A stretch of DNA of 64,000 nt from Brevibacillus sp. (GTDB lineage: Bacteria; Bacillota; Bacilli; Brevibacillales; Brevibacillaceae). Below, piece by piece: positions 1 to 9,858 of this stretch. The notes under the pieces were generated by a model. It saw only the letters and a program-made list of their open reading frames with translations, did not search any database and was not told where the DNA came from. Made by a program: the position numbers and the translations under genes. The stretch's first letter is position 1; every line of letters starts with the position of its first letter. The stretch spans positions 62,001 to 126,000 of the forward strand of contig JACDOF010000007.1 in the NCBI GenBank assembly GCA_017656235.1, written 5' to 3'.

Positions 1-2
1 TG

Positions 3-824
3 GTCAAGGGGTATAAGACGATTGCTACGATTACTCTTCAACTTTTGTCGAAATTAGGGTGCAATCCGATTATCCTCGTGGGTCAAAACTTTGCCTACAC
101 CCAGACACAACGGTATGCGCAGGGGATTGATTATATCAGCCCCGAGCTGAAAAAGGATACGATGAAAGATCTTACAACTGTTATCGACGTTTATGGGAAT
201 GAAACCCTGACCAGCCGAACGTTTGACATGATGAGATTGGAGATGCAGGAGCTTATCTCTTCATTGGACACTACAGAGGTAATCAACACGACCAAAGGTG
301 GCGCCCGCATTGAAGGAACAACGTTTATCCCTCTGGAGGAAGTAATTCAAAACAAGCTGAACACAAAACAAATCGTTTCCCGCCAATGGTTAGAGATGAA
401 ACCAACAGAGTATGATCTGGAATTTTTCAAGAAACAGGCAGAACAAATGGAAACAATTCGCGTTAAATTCGAACAGATTGTCAACAAGTTTGATGAACTT
501 TTCGCTGAGATGAACCACTACATTCAGAGCCGGAACTACAAGCAATTAGAGAAATGCTTTACCAAATTTGACAAGCTCTTTACCCGGCTGCAGAGGAGCG
601 AGTTCAATTCCCGAGTCATATTCCCAATGAACAACCTGATGTTTGAGCAGATCATGAAAATGTTTGAAGAAGTTCGTTTCTCCAAAGACGTGGTAGCAAA
701 AGCAAAGCGCGTCATGGATGAATTCGGGATGTATCTGGACAACTGCCGGACAGACATGAAGGTAATCAAGTATCTCCTGGAAGAAATGCAGCAAGAAGTG
801 CTGGGGGAAATCGTCACGGCATAA
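3..824 (+). CDS. Maf/DUF115 (MptE-like) motility accessory / flagellin glycosyltransferase-type protein, C-terminal part (5' truncated by window)
   Basis: Frame is open to the window start (VKGYKTIATITLQLLSKLGCNPIILVGQNFAYT...). The GQNFAYT-type motif and the position upstream of nonulosonate genes fit Maf-family proteins. Confidence 0.7.
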   Translation, partial: VKGYKTIATITLQLLSKLGCNPIILVGQNFAYTQTQRYAQGIDYISPELKKDTMKDLTTVIDVYGNETLTSRTFDMMRLEMQELISSLDTTEVINTTKGGARIEGTTFIPLEEVIQNKLNTKQIVSRQWLEMKPTEYDLEFFKKQAEQMETIRVKFEQIVNKFDELFAEMNHYIQSRNYKQLEKCFTKFDKLFTRLQRSEFNSRVIFPMNNLMFEQIMKMFEEVRFSKDVVAKAKRVMDEFGMYLDNCRTDMKVIKYLLEEMQQEVLGEIVTA

Positions 825-1850
825 ATGGAGGAGAAAGATATGAACCTCAGCGGGAAGAAAATATTGGTTACGGGTGCCGACGGATTTATCGGTTCCCACC
901 TAACGGAAGAACTGGTACGACGCGGACATGACGTCCGCGCATTTGTCTATTACAATTCGTTCAATTCCTGGGGGTGGCTGGATCAGTCGCCTCTTGAAAT
1001 CCGGGATTCGCTCGACGTGTTCGCTGGAGACATCCGTGATCCGTATGGTGTGAAAAAAGCCATGCAGGGGTGTGATGTCGTCCTGCACCTGGCGGCATTG
1101 ATCGCCATCCCTTACTCCTATCACTCGCCAGACACATATGTGGATACCAATGTAAAGGGGACACTAAACGTCCTGCAGGCTGCCCGTGAGCTGGGCTTGG
1201 AAAAAGTTGTCCATACTTCGACCAGCGAAGTGTACGGTACGGCACAGTTTGTTCCCATTACCGAAGAGCATCCGCTGCAAGGACAGTCTCCCTACTCGGC
1301 GAGCAAGATTGGGGCGGACCAGATGGCGATTGCGTTTTACCGCTCATTTGACATGCCCGTTTCCATTATAAGACCGTTTAACACCTACGGCCCTCGTCAG
1401 TCGGCCCGTGCGGTAATTCCCACGATCATCACCCAGATTGCCAGCGGAGCCAAGACGATTAAACTGGGCACACTGCATCCGACCCGTGATTTCAACTACG
1501 TGAAGGACACGGTGGAAGGGTTCATCAAGGTGGCGGAATCGGACGAGGCGATTGGGGAAGTGATCAACATCGGCAGCAACTACGAGGTCTCCATTGGTGA
1601 TACGGTCCGACTGATTGCCGAATTGATGGAAGCGGATATTAAGGTGGAGACGGAAGATGTACGGGTTCGCCCGGCAAAAAGTGAAGTCGAGCGGTTGTGG
1701 GCGGACAACAGCAAGGCCAAACGCCTGCTTGGCTGGACCCCGCAGTACGGAGGATTGGAAGGGTTCAAGCGAGGGTTGTCTGAAACGATTGCCTGGTTTA
1801 CCGACAAGAGCAATCTGAAACATTACAAGACGGGAATGTACAACATATGA
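825..1850 (+). CDS. legB: NAD-dependent sugar-nucleotide 4,6-dehydratase (LegB-like)
   Basis: GADGFIGSHL Rossmann motif, YSASK catalytic motif, SDR epimerase/dehydratase family, followed directly by a LegC-like aminotransferase. Confidence 0.85.
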   Translation: MEEKDMNLSGKKILVTGADGFIGSHLTEELVRRGHDVRAFVYYNSFNSWGWLDQSPLEIRDSLDVFAGDIRDPYGVKKAMQGCDVVLHLAALIAIPYSYHSPDTYVDTNVKGTLNVLQAARELGLEKVVHTSTSEVYGTAQFVPITEEHPLQGQSPYSASKIGADQMAIAFYRSFDMPVSIIRPFNTYGPRQSARAVIPTIITQIASGAKTIKLGTLHPTRDFNYVKDTVEGFIKVAESDEAIGEVINIGSNYEVSIGDTVRLIAELMEADIKVETEDVRVRPAKSEVERLWADNSKAKRLLGWTPQYGGLEGFKRGLSETIAWFTDKSNLKHYKTGMYNI

Positions 1851-3031
1851 CAAAGGAGTTTAGCGTCCAAACCATCGTCACCATATTAAAACGTGTGCTT
1901 CCGGCAGACAGCGGTACCTTGGCCCTGCACGAACCGTCGTTTGAGGGCAATGAATGGCTTTATGTCATGGAATGTCTGGATAGTGGGTGGGTCTCATCAG
2001 CGGGCAAGTATGTTGACCGCTTTGAACAGATGCTGCGGGAATATACGGGCGTAAAGCATGCTGTTGCCGTGGTGAATGGGACGGCTGCTTTGCATATCTG
2101 CTTAAAACTGGTGGATGTCCAACCTGGTGATGAGGTGCTCATTCCGGCACTGACGTTTGTGGCAACGGCCAATGCCGTGCATTACTGTGGGGCGATCCCT
2201 CACTTTATAGACAGCAGCCGGCAGACACTGGGCCTTGACCCGGTAAAACTGGAAGAATATCTGCAAGAGATCGCAGATGTCCGAAAAGATGGCTGTTGGA
2301 ACAGGCGGACAGGCCGTCGGATAAAAGCAGCTGTCCCGATGCATACGTTCGGCCATCCGGTTGATCTTGATGCATTGGCAGCGGTATGTCAGCGATTCCG
2401 CCTGGAGTTGGTAGAGGATGCCGCTGAGTCGCTCGGCTCCTTCTACAAAGGGAAGCATACAGGGCATTGGGGGAAGGTATCCGCGCTCAGCTTCAACGGA
2501 AACAAAATCGTCACAACTGGCGGAGGCGGCGCGATTCTAACCAATGACGAAGCACTGGGTCGGTTGGCCAAGCATCTTACCACCACGGCCAAAGTGCCGC
2601 ACGCCTGGGCCTATTACCACGACATGGTTGGCTACAACTACCGCCTGCCCAACATCAATGCGGCCCTGGGGTGTGCACAATTGGAGAAGCTTCCACAGTT
2701 TATTGAGCGAAAGCGGGCGCTCGTTGAAGTCTATCGGCAGGCTTTTGCCGATGTCGAAAGTGTTCAGGTTTTTACCGAACCTCCCTTTGCCAAAAGCAAT
2801 TATTGGCTGCAGACCTTGCTGCTGGACGAGAGGTGTGCCGATTACCGGGATGAACTGTTGGACGCAACCAATCTTGCAGGTATTCAGACACGCCCGGCGT
2901 GGACACTTCTGCACCGCCTGCCAATGTATGAGGAGTGTCCCCGGATGGACCTGGAAGTGGCGACAATGTTAGAAAAAAGAATCGTCAATATCCCAAGCAG
3001 CCAAAAATTAACGATTACTTCTATTTTTTAA
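1847..3031 (+). CDS. legC: LegC-like PLP aminotransferase (DegT/DnrJ/EryC1 family)
   Basis: GTAALHICLKL, EDAAESLGSFYKGKHTG and SFNGNKIVTTGGGGAILTN (PLP lysine) motifs; 4-nt overlap with legB. Confidence 0.85.
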   Translation: MTKEFSVQTIVTILKRVLPADSGTLALHEPSFEGNEWLYVMECLDSGWVSSAGKYVDRFEQMLREYTGVKHAVAVVNGTAALHICLKLVDVQPGDEVLIPALTFVATANAVHYCGAIPHFIDSSRQTLGLDPVKLEEYLQEIADVRKDGCWNRRTGRRIKAAVPMHTFGHPVDLDALAAVCQRFRLELVEDAAESLGSFYKGKHTGHWGKVSALSFNGNKIVTTGGGGAILTNDEALGRLAKHLTTTAKVPHAWAYYHDMVGYNYRLPNINAALGCAQLEKLPQFIERKRALVEVYRQAFADVESVQVFTEPPFAKSNYWLQTLLLDERCADYRDELLDATNLAGIQTRPAWTLLHRLPMYEECPRMDLEVATMLEKRIVNIPSSQKLTITSIF

Positions 3032-3117
3032 TATGTGACAGGTTACTGTAATGGTTTGGTAATGAATCCGATAATGAAATATGAGACAAAAAATATTTTT
3101 TGCAGGGGAACCCTTCG

Positions 3118-4173
3118 ATGAAGACGGTTTTATTCTTTAGTTGTGAACCCGGTGGCGCAGAAGTCCTTGTCCCTGTTATACACCTCTTACAAGGTCAAGA
3201 TGAATACAATGTAGTGGTTGTATCTTATGGACAAGGCGCACCTATTTTTGAAAAGCATGGGATCGAGTACATTCCGGGTAGAGCATATGATCGGAACGAT
3301 TATACACTTTTTGAACGTCATAAACCTGATGCAATCATAACATCTGCCAGCAGTTTTCCGAGAAAAGACATGACGGAAAGGTATTTGTGGTATAACGCGA
3401 AACAATTAGGTATCCCCAGTATTGCTTTTTTAGATGTACTACAAGGATATGAATTAAGATTCTGTGACGAGTTGGACTTTGGAAAACTCATTTATTTTCC
3501 AGACTATATCAACTGTATTAATGAGACCGGGAAGCAAGAGTTAATAAGTTTAGGGATTAGCACAGATCGATTAAAGGTCTTCGGGCATCCGTTTCAATCT
3601 GAAATGAAGCTGCGTTTCCGGCATTTTGATCCGGCTCCCCTGCGAAAGCGGTATGGATATAAACAGGATGACAAGGTGCTGTTGTTCGTTTCCCAACCCA
3701 TTTATGAGTATTATGGTGATGGCCTAGGGTTCACGCAATATACCGTATTAAAGTATTTTTTGGAAATGGTGTGTAAACAGAAAGCAAATGAAAGAATCAT
3801 TATTAAGTTACACCCAAAAGAGCGGAAGGAAGAGTTCCATGGATTACTTGCCTGCTATCCTCATTTGCAAGCTACAATTGTGCAAAACGAAATCCCTTCG
3901 ATTGACTGCATTCTGATTGCCGACTTTGTATTTGGGATGTATTCCACCATGTTGACCCAAGCGTATGTATTGGATAAATCAGTGGTATCTTTTCTACCGG
4001 GAAGGAAAGTTGAATATTTTATGACAAAATATGACTATATTCACTGTATTGAGTCATTTGAAGAAGGATATGATTACGACAATCATTGTAGTTACCTGAA
4101 AAATTGCAAACCCTTTGAGTATTTCTTTGACAAACATGAGTTTTTGGAGTTTCTCAAGAATATAGCATTATGA
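3118..4173 (+). CDS. GT-B-like putative glycosyltransferase (polysialyltransferase / CDP-glycerol glycerophosphotransferase-like)
   Basis: ORF 3100..4173; likely ATG at 3118. Contains IIIKLHPKER and a C-terminal nucleotide-sugar-binding-like region; no close family recognised by eye. Confidence 0.45.
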   Translation: MKTVLFFSCEPGGAEVLVPVIHLLQGQDEYNVVVVSYGQGAPIFEKHGIEYIPGRAYDRNDYTLFERHKPDAIITSASSFPRKDMTERYLWYNAKQLGIPSIAFLDVLQGYELRFCDELDFGKLIYFPDYINCINETGKQELISLGISTDRLKVFGHPFQSEMKLRFRHFDPAPLRKRYGYKQDDKVLLFVSQPIYEYYGDGLGFTQYTVLKYFLEMVCKQKANERIIIKLHPKERKEEFHGLLACYPHLQATIVQNEIPSIDCILIADFVFGMYSTMLTQAYVLDKSVVSFLPGRKVEYFMTKYDYIHCIESFEEGYDYDNHCSYLKNCKPFEYFFDKHEFLEFLKNIAL

Positions 4174-4207
4174 TCCTGCAGTGGTGATAACTGAGGAGGG
4201 GAACTAG

Positions 4208-5572
4208 TTGAAAACAGCGGTTGTTGTTGGAGGAGGAATTGCAGGTCTTGTATCATCTATTCTACTCTCTAAAAGCGGAGTAGAGACTGTGTTAATTGAA
4301 AAAGAAAAGACATGCGGGGGATTATTGCGCTCCTTTCGGAATAATGACGGTGTTTTCTTTGATTACGGTACTCATATATTAAGTGAAACCATGATTAAAG
4401 AGCTGGACGATATTTTGTTTGAAAGGATGAATGAAAGAGGATGGGAAGAATTTGATATCTTAAAACCGGGGAACATAATATGCGGTAAATTATATGATAA
4501 GAACCAAATGATTTATACTCCTTACTTACCAAAAGAGATCTACTATCAGGGTTTGGTGGAGCTGTTACATACGAAGCCGTTCGAAAAACCGGTTGAAAAT
4601 CTAAAAGAATATACTGAAAAACAGTTCGGAAAAACATTTTCTCAACACGTTTTTGCTCCATTAATGAAAAAATTATTGGGCTGTAAACTGGAAGATCTTC
4701 ATCAAGATGCCCATCTACTTTTTGGTTACAACCGATTAGTTGTTGCGGACGGTCATACAAGTCGTGAACTGAAAAAATCCCCTTTTTTTGAATCGAAGAT
4801 CTCATTTGAAACCTTCTATGAAGGTGTATCGCCTATGAAAAAATATTACCCGAGTGATCGCGGCGGTGTGGGGAAGTGGCCAAAACAATTGCAAGAACAG
4901 GCGGAAGCATTAGGTGTTAAGATCCTGACTGGTCAAACAGTGAGGAAAATAAATGTTCAGGGAGAACAGGTAACATCAGTTGAAATAGACAACGGTGATG
5001 TATTGTTTTGTGATCAATTAATCTGGACTCTTTCGCCTTATTTGCTTTTGAAGGCAGCCAATATCGCTTTCGATGGAAAACCGCCCCAGTTTCGAACGAT
5101 GACCCTGCATCATTTCGTTTTTGACAGACCTTTTTCTGTTAATAACTTTTTTGTTTATTGTAATGACGCTAACTATCTAAGCTTCCGAATAACGTTATAC
5201 CCTAACATAACAAATTCAGATGAACGGAAACCTCCCTATAATTGTACAGTAGAGGTCTTATCCGATCCTGTTGATAATTTAGAGCGACTGAACTGTGCAA
5301 TTCATCGCGAATTGATTGATCTGAAAATTATTGAAGAAAAAGCAAACGTGCTGTACAGAAATACACAAAAGGTAGAAGCTGGGTTCCCAGTTTACACAAA
5401 TGAATTTGTTAAGCAAAATGAACTACAAAGAAAGCTTGTAAAAGAAAACTTCTCAAATGTATCGCTCCTTGGGAAAGGTAACGGGGTATCCTTCTTTATG
5501 AACGAAGTCCTTGTGGAAACATACAAAGAGATGAAGAAATTAATTGAAACCATTTCACATCAATACAATTGA
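4208..5572 (+). CDS. FAD-dependent oxidoreductase (amine oxidase / protoporphyrinogen oxidase-like)
   Basis: N-terminal VVVGGGIAGLVSSILLSKSGVETVLIEKEKTCGGLLRSF dinucleotide-binding motif. Confidence 0.75.
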   Translation: MKTAVVVGGGIAGLVSSILLSKSGVETVLIEKEKTCGGLLRSFRNNDGVFFDYGTHILSETMIKELDDILFERMNERGWEEFDILKPGNIICGKLYDKNQMIYTPYLPKEIYYQGLVELLHTKPFEKPVENLKEYTEKQFGKTFSQHVFAPLMKKLLGCKLEDLHQDAHLLFGYNRLVVADGHTSRELKKSPFFESKISFETFYEGVSPMKKYYPSDRGGVGKWPKQLQEQAEALGVKILTGQTVRKINVQGEQVTSVEIDNGDVLFCDQLIWTLSPYLLLKAANIAFDGKPPQFRTMTLHHFVFDRPFSVNNFFVYCNDANYLSFRITLYPNITNSDERKPPYNCTVEVLSDPVDNLERLNCAIHRELIDLKIIEEKANVLYRNTQKVEAGFPVYTNEFVKQNELQRKLVKENFSNVSLLGKGNGVSFFMNEVLVETYKEMKKLIETISHQYN

Positions 5573-6626
5573 CGGGGGTTTTAACGTGGAACCAGTTAGT
5601 CATAGCTTTCCCAGTTTTGATAATTCATGTATTAAAGCTGCTACACAATCTCTTTATGATGGTGACTTTTCGGGGATTGTAAGTAAAGAACAGGCCGAAC
5701 ATTCGTTGTCTTGTTTTATGGGGACAGATTATGCCCGATTAACTAGCTCAGGGTTCCACGCTTTACAAGCTGCGTTGATTGCAATTGGTGTCAAACTTGG
5801 AAGCAAGGTAATTATCCCTACTGTTACTTGCCCGTCGGTTTACCATGCTGTCGTTTCCGTTGGTGCAATACCCGTTGTCGTTGATGTTGGGAGTGATGTG
5901 CCATTAATTGCTGAAGAAAATGTACGCGATCTATCTTTGCCACCGGATGAAAAATATACGTTTATTATCCCGCAGATGTTCGGCCTTTCAAGAAATTTAG
6001 AAGAATTTCCTTCTCACTTCAACATCATCGAGGATCTGGCCCAGAGATTTACGCCATATATAAGTTCTTCTGCTGAAATGGGAGTAGTCTCTTTTTCCCC
6101 AACAAAATTGCTAACAATGGGGTACGGTGGGGCAGTTGTTTCAAATAATCGCTCCTTAATGGAGAGGGTATCACATTTTCTTGATCCTGATCACACTGAA
6201 TATACATTGTTTGACCCTGGCACCGTACCATTCAGAGTCCATTCATCGGTTTCCGGTTTTCAATGTGCCATCCTCCTGGCACAACTAAAACGATATAAGC
6301 AAGTGATTAAAGCAAGGGCGAAATTAGTTGAAGCTTATGATATGGCTTTGGGTGATCCTGAACGATTACAACCGGAAGTACCATTTCGTTACCAACTGAT
6401 TTTAAGGAATGGATCAGCACCAATTATTGCAGAGCGTCTCAGAGAAAGGGGTATCATGGCCTATCCCTTAGGTTCGCAGTTGCTTCATAATGTATTTTCA
6501 CTAGATGGTAAGTTTGACAATGCCGAAAAGTGGTATCAAACGATATTATCGCTTCCTTTACATGAGAACCTAACGATTGACATCATTCAGGATATTTGTT
6601 TTATAGTCAGGAGGCTTCTGTTATGA
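5544..6626 (+). CDS. Divergent DegT/DnrJ/EryC1/StrS-family PLP aminotransferase
   Basis: LTSSGFHALQAALIAIGVKLGSKVIIPTVTCPS, IIEDLAQ and SFSPTKLLTMGYGGAVVSN (candidate PLP Lys). True start may be GTG ~5586. Confidence 0.7.
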   Translation: MKPFHINTIDGGFNVEPVSHSFPSFDNSCIKAATQSLYDGDFSGIVSKEQAEHSLSCFMGTDYARLTSSGFHALQAALIAIGVKLGSKVIIPTVTCPSVYHAVVSVGAIPVVVDVGSDVPLIAEENVRDLSLPPDEKYTFIIPQMFGLSRNLEEFPSHFNIIEDLAQRFTPYISSSAEMGVVSFSPTKLLTMGYGGAVVSNNRSLMERVSHFLDPDHTEYTLFDPGTVPFRVHSSVSGFQCAILLAQLKRYKQVIKARAKLVEAYDMALGDPERLQPEVPFRYQLILRNGSAPIIAERLRERGIMAYPLGSQLLHNVFSLDGKFDNAEKWYQTILSLPLHENLTIDIIQDICFIVRRLLL

Positions 6627-7309
6627 AAGTTGCCATTCATCAGAGCCAGTATTTGCCGTGGCCTCCGTACTTTAAAAAGATTGCTAATGTGGATATCTTT
6701 GTTGTAATGGATTGTGTGCAATTCCAAAAGAACGGATTGCAAAACAGAAACAAGATCCGCAATTACCAAAAAGATTATTGGCTGACCATCCCGGTATCAG
6801 GAAAGCTAGAAGATCTGATCTCGGAAAAAAAAATAGCTAGCCCTCATTGGAAAAAAAAACACTGGAACTCTATTCATGCATCTTATAGTCATGCTCCGAT
6901 GTGGACAAAGTATGGAGAAGAGTTAGCTTTTCTTTACAATCAGGGTTCCTATGAAAGACTAATTGACATTAATCGGGCCATTTTGGATTTTATTGTCCGA
7001 CATTTGCAGATACAGACGAAAATTATCTACTTATCTCAGTTAGAGGGTGTTACTGGGGAAAAATCTGAATTGGTGCTCAATATCTGCAAACGTCTAAATG
7101 CAAGAACATATGTGAGTGGTATGGGTGCACGAGCTTATCTGAATGAAGATATGTTTGCTAAGGATGACATACAGATTTGTTATCTGGAATCCACTCCACC
7201 AACATATAAACAGTTTCATGGGGACTTTATCCCGGGTCTGTCAATGCTCGATATGATGATGAATGTAGAAAGGGAAGATATTGAACGCTATTTATTTGAG
7301 TTTAAGTAG
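6623..7309 (+). CDS. WbqC-family protein
   Basis: MKVAIHQSQYLPWPPYFKKIANVDIFVVMDCVQFQKNGLQNRNKI is typical of WbqC-like proteins; ATGA overlap with preceding stop. Confidence 0.8.
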   Translation: MKVAIHQSQYLPWPPYFKKIANVDIFVVMDCVQFQKNGLQNRNKIRNYQKDYWLTIPVSGKLEDLISEKKIASPHWKKKHWNSIHASYSHAPMWTKYGEELAFLYNQGSYERLIDINRAILDFIVRHLQIQTKIIYLSQLEGVTGEKSELVLNICKRLNARTYVSGMGARAYLNEDMFAKDDIQICYLESTPPTYKQFHGDFIPGLSMLDMMMNVEREDIERYLFEFK

Positions 7310-7323
7310 AGGAGCTGCATGAA

Positions 7324-7986
7324 ATGAACACAGCACGGGAACGTAACGTACAGCTATGGGAAAACCTTTATAGTCGAGGAAGCGGATTTTTAATGTACCC
7401 AAATGATGTACTGGTAAGGATAGCGCATAAATTATTGAGTTCGGAGAAGCACAAAAAAATTCTAGACTATGGTTTCGGTGGAGGAGCGAACTATTTGCAT
7501 TTCTGTAAAAGAGGCTTTGAAGTCCATGGAGTAGAGGTTAGTCAGAGTGCAATTAATGTATTGCAAGAAAAACTACGGGAACTTGATATACCGGGCCAGT
7601 TAAAGTTCATTGAGGACGGAAAAATACCGTATCCTGATTCATTTTTTGATGTGGTCGTTGCTTGGCAAGTGCTCTATTACAATGATTGGGATGGGCTACA
7701 TTTTGCTGTAGAAGAAATTAATCGCGTACTGCGGGCTGGCGGGTTGTTTATTGGTACGATGGGAGCAGTGGGGGATTGCTCCCAAATCCATGGAATCCCA
7801 TTAGGAGATAGCTTATACAAATCGACTTTACCAGGGCAAGAGGGAGCGATTGTACTCATATTAGAAGAAGAACAGTTGCAAAGGTGTTTCCCGAAGCAAA
7901 GCTTAACAATTGGTCATTTCGGTCACAGTTATGGAGATGTTAGCTCAAGACATTGGATTATTACATACGAAAAAGGGGTGTATTAG
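7324..7986 (+). CDS. Class I SAM-dependent methyltransferase
   Basis: KILDYGFGGGANYLHFCKRGFEVHGVEVS motif I, FFDVVVAWQVLYY post-motif. Confidence 0.8.
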   Translation: MNTARERNVQLWENLYSRGSGFLMYPNDVLVRIAHKLLSSEKHKKILDYGFGGGANYLHFCKRGFEVHGVEVSQSAINVLQEKLRELDIPGQLKFIEDGKIPYPDSFFDVVVAWQVLYYNDWDGLHFAVEEINRVLRAGGLFIGTMGAVGDCSQIHGIPLGDSLYKSTLPGQEGAIVLILEEEQLQRCFPKQSLTIGHFGHSYGDVSSRHWIITYEKGVY

Positions 7987-9159
7987 TTGTCCACAAGTGG
8001 TCGAATAAAAGTCCTGGCTCTTACCGGGATTAGATCAGAATACGACTTGATGTACCCCTTGCTTAAGAAATTGCATTGTACTCCAGAGTTTGATCTGGGA
8101 GTAGTGGTTTCCGGTGCTCATATGACGCACCTACATGGTTATTCAATAAGGCAAATTGAAGAAGACGGTTTTAAAATTGTTGATAGAATTGAAAACTTGC
8201 TCAACTCTAATACTTTTTTAGGAAAGGCTAAATCTTCTGCCATTCTGATGCAGGATTTAGCACAAACTTTAAATCGTGAACAACCCGATCTGTTTCTTAT
8301 ACTTGGTGATCGAGAAGAAGCGATAATTGGTGCCTTGACAGCATCCTATATGAATATTCCGGTCGTACACTTAGCCGGGGGCGACAATACTAATCCCGAA
8401 GGTGGAAACGTTGATGAGCAAGTGCGACATGCCACGACTAAGTTAAGCCATATTCATCTCACCATGATGGAGGAACACTCCAAAAGAATTATAAAGATGG
8501 GGGAGGAGCCTTGGAGGGTATTCACTGTTGGCAGCGCCGGGATTGATCGGTTAAGAGAAGAAGCCTATATGAACAGGGAAGAACTCGCCAATCATTTTGG
8601 GGAAAGTGTTTTACATGACTACATCATTTTAATCTATCATCCAATTAATTCACACTTGGAACAAGCTGTTTATGAGGTAAAAACTTGTTTTGAGGTTTGT
8701 CTTTCTACAGGAATGCATTTGTTCGTCGGTGCTCCCAACAGTGATCCTGGCTCACAGGACATACTCTCCGTCATAGAGCAGTATCAAAATCATCCTTTCG
8801 TTCACGTTTATAAAAATTTAAAACGCAAATTGTTTGTTAACTTGCTGAGACATAGCAAGTGTCTAATCGGTAACTCTTCCCTCGCAATTCATGAGGCTCC
8901 TTATCTTTGCTTGCCGGCTATTAACGTTGGTGAAAGACAACGTGGTCGGGTGTCGGGAAGGAATGTACAGTTTGTACCCGCAAAAGCAGAGGCAATTCGG
9001 GATGCCCTAAAAAAAGCACTTTATGATTCCTCCTATAGAAAAGAGGTAGAAGAAGACCGTTTCATTTACGGAGACGGTTATATGGTTGAGAAGAGCTTGA
9101 AGATATTAAAGGGTCTTCCACCAAAAGAAAAATTACTTGCAAAAAAAATTACTTACTAA
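7987..9159 (+). CDS. neuC: Hydrolysing NDP-HexNAc 2-epimerase (NeuC/LegG-like), TTG start
   Basis: TGIRSEYDLMYPLLKKL, LGDREEAIIGALTASYMNIPVVHLAGGD, GNSSLAIHEAP motifs. Confidence 0.85.
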   Translation: MSTSGRIKVLALTGIRSEYDLMYPLLKKLHCTPEFDLGVVVSGAHMTHLHGYSIRQIEEDGFKIVDRIENLLNSNTFLGKAKSSAILMQDLAQTLNREQPDLFLILGDREEAIIGALTASYMNIPVVHLAGGDNTNPEGGNVDEQVRHATTKLSHIHLTMMEEHSKRIIKMGEEPWRVFTVGSAGIDRLREEAYMNREELANHFGESVLHDYIILIYHPINSHLEQAVYEVKTCFEVCLSTGMHLFVGAPNSDPGSQDILSVIEQYQNHPFVHVYKNLKRKLFVNLLRHSKCLIGNSSLAIHEAPYLCLPAINVGERQRGRVSGRNVQFVPAKAEAIRDALKKALYDSSYRKEVEEDRFIYGDGYMVEKSLKILKGLPPKEKLLAKKITY

Positions 9160-9186
9160 TTCTATAGGAAAGGAAAGGATATAGTA

Positions 9187-9858
9187 ATGAAAAAAATTCT
9201 GGTGGTTGCGCCACACCCGGACGATGAGACACTGGGATGCGGTGGAACCATTTTAAAACATAAACACCAAGGGGATCAGATACATTGGTTAATCGTGACC
9301 GGGATGAAAAAAGAGTACGGCTATTCACTTGATCAGATCCAGAAGAGAAAAAACGAGATTCGAGAGGTGGCCGATGCCTATTCATTCAGTTCTGTCCACC
9401 TACTCGAATACCCTCCGGCCCAGTTAGATAGTATGCCACTTCATGAGTTAATCCAAAGGATTCATGCTGTTTTTGAAGAGATACAACCTGAAGTGCTCTA
9501 CCTTCCATACCCAGGAGATGCCCATACCGATCATCGAGTGGTTTTTGAAGCGGCAATAGCGTGTGCGAAATGGTTTCGAAACCCGTACGTAAAACGAGTA
9601 TTGGTTTATGAAACGCTGTCAGAAACTGATTTCAGCATACAGCCTGACCGTCAACGTTTTCATCCTAACTATTATGTGGACATTACTCCTTTCTTGGAAT
9701 CAAAGATTCAGATCATGAGAGTTTATGCTTCTGAAATGTCGGACTTTCCTTTTCCGCGCAGTGAACAGGCGATCCGAGGATTATCTTATGTTCGTGGAGC
9801 GGCCTCCGGCTGTATAGCGGCCGAAGCATTTATGTTGATAAAGGAGATCGAAAGATGA
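9187..9858 (+). CDS. PIG-L/LmbE-family deacetylase
   Basis: APHPDDETLGCGGTI and PGDAHTDHRVV metal-binding motifs. Confidence 0.9.
   Translation: MKKILVVAPHPDDETLGCGGTILKHKHQGDQIHWLIVTGMKKEYGYSLDQIQKRKNEIREVADAYSFSSVHLLEYPPAQLDSMPLHELIQRIHAVFEEIQPEVLYLPYPGDAHTDHRVVFEAAIACAKWFRNPYVKRVLVYETLSETDFSIQPDRQRFHPNYYVDITPFLESKIQIMRVYASEMSDFPFPRSEQAIRGLSYVRGAASGCIAAEAFMLIKEIER

Noticed and set aside
3031-3118. Site-specific insertion scar (att-like repeat) at the left edge of the AT-rich cassette
   Set aside because: No matching direct or inverted repeat was found near 10.93 kb by eye; the boundary is compositional only.
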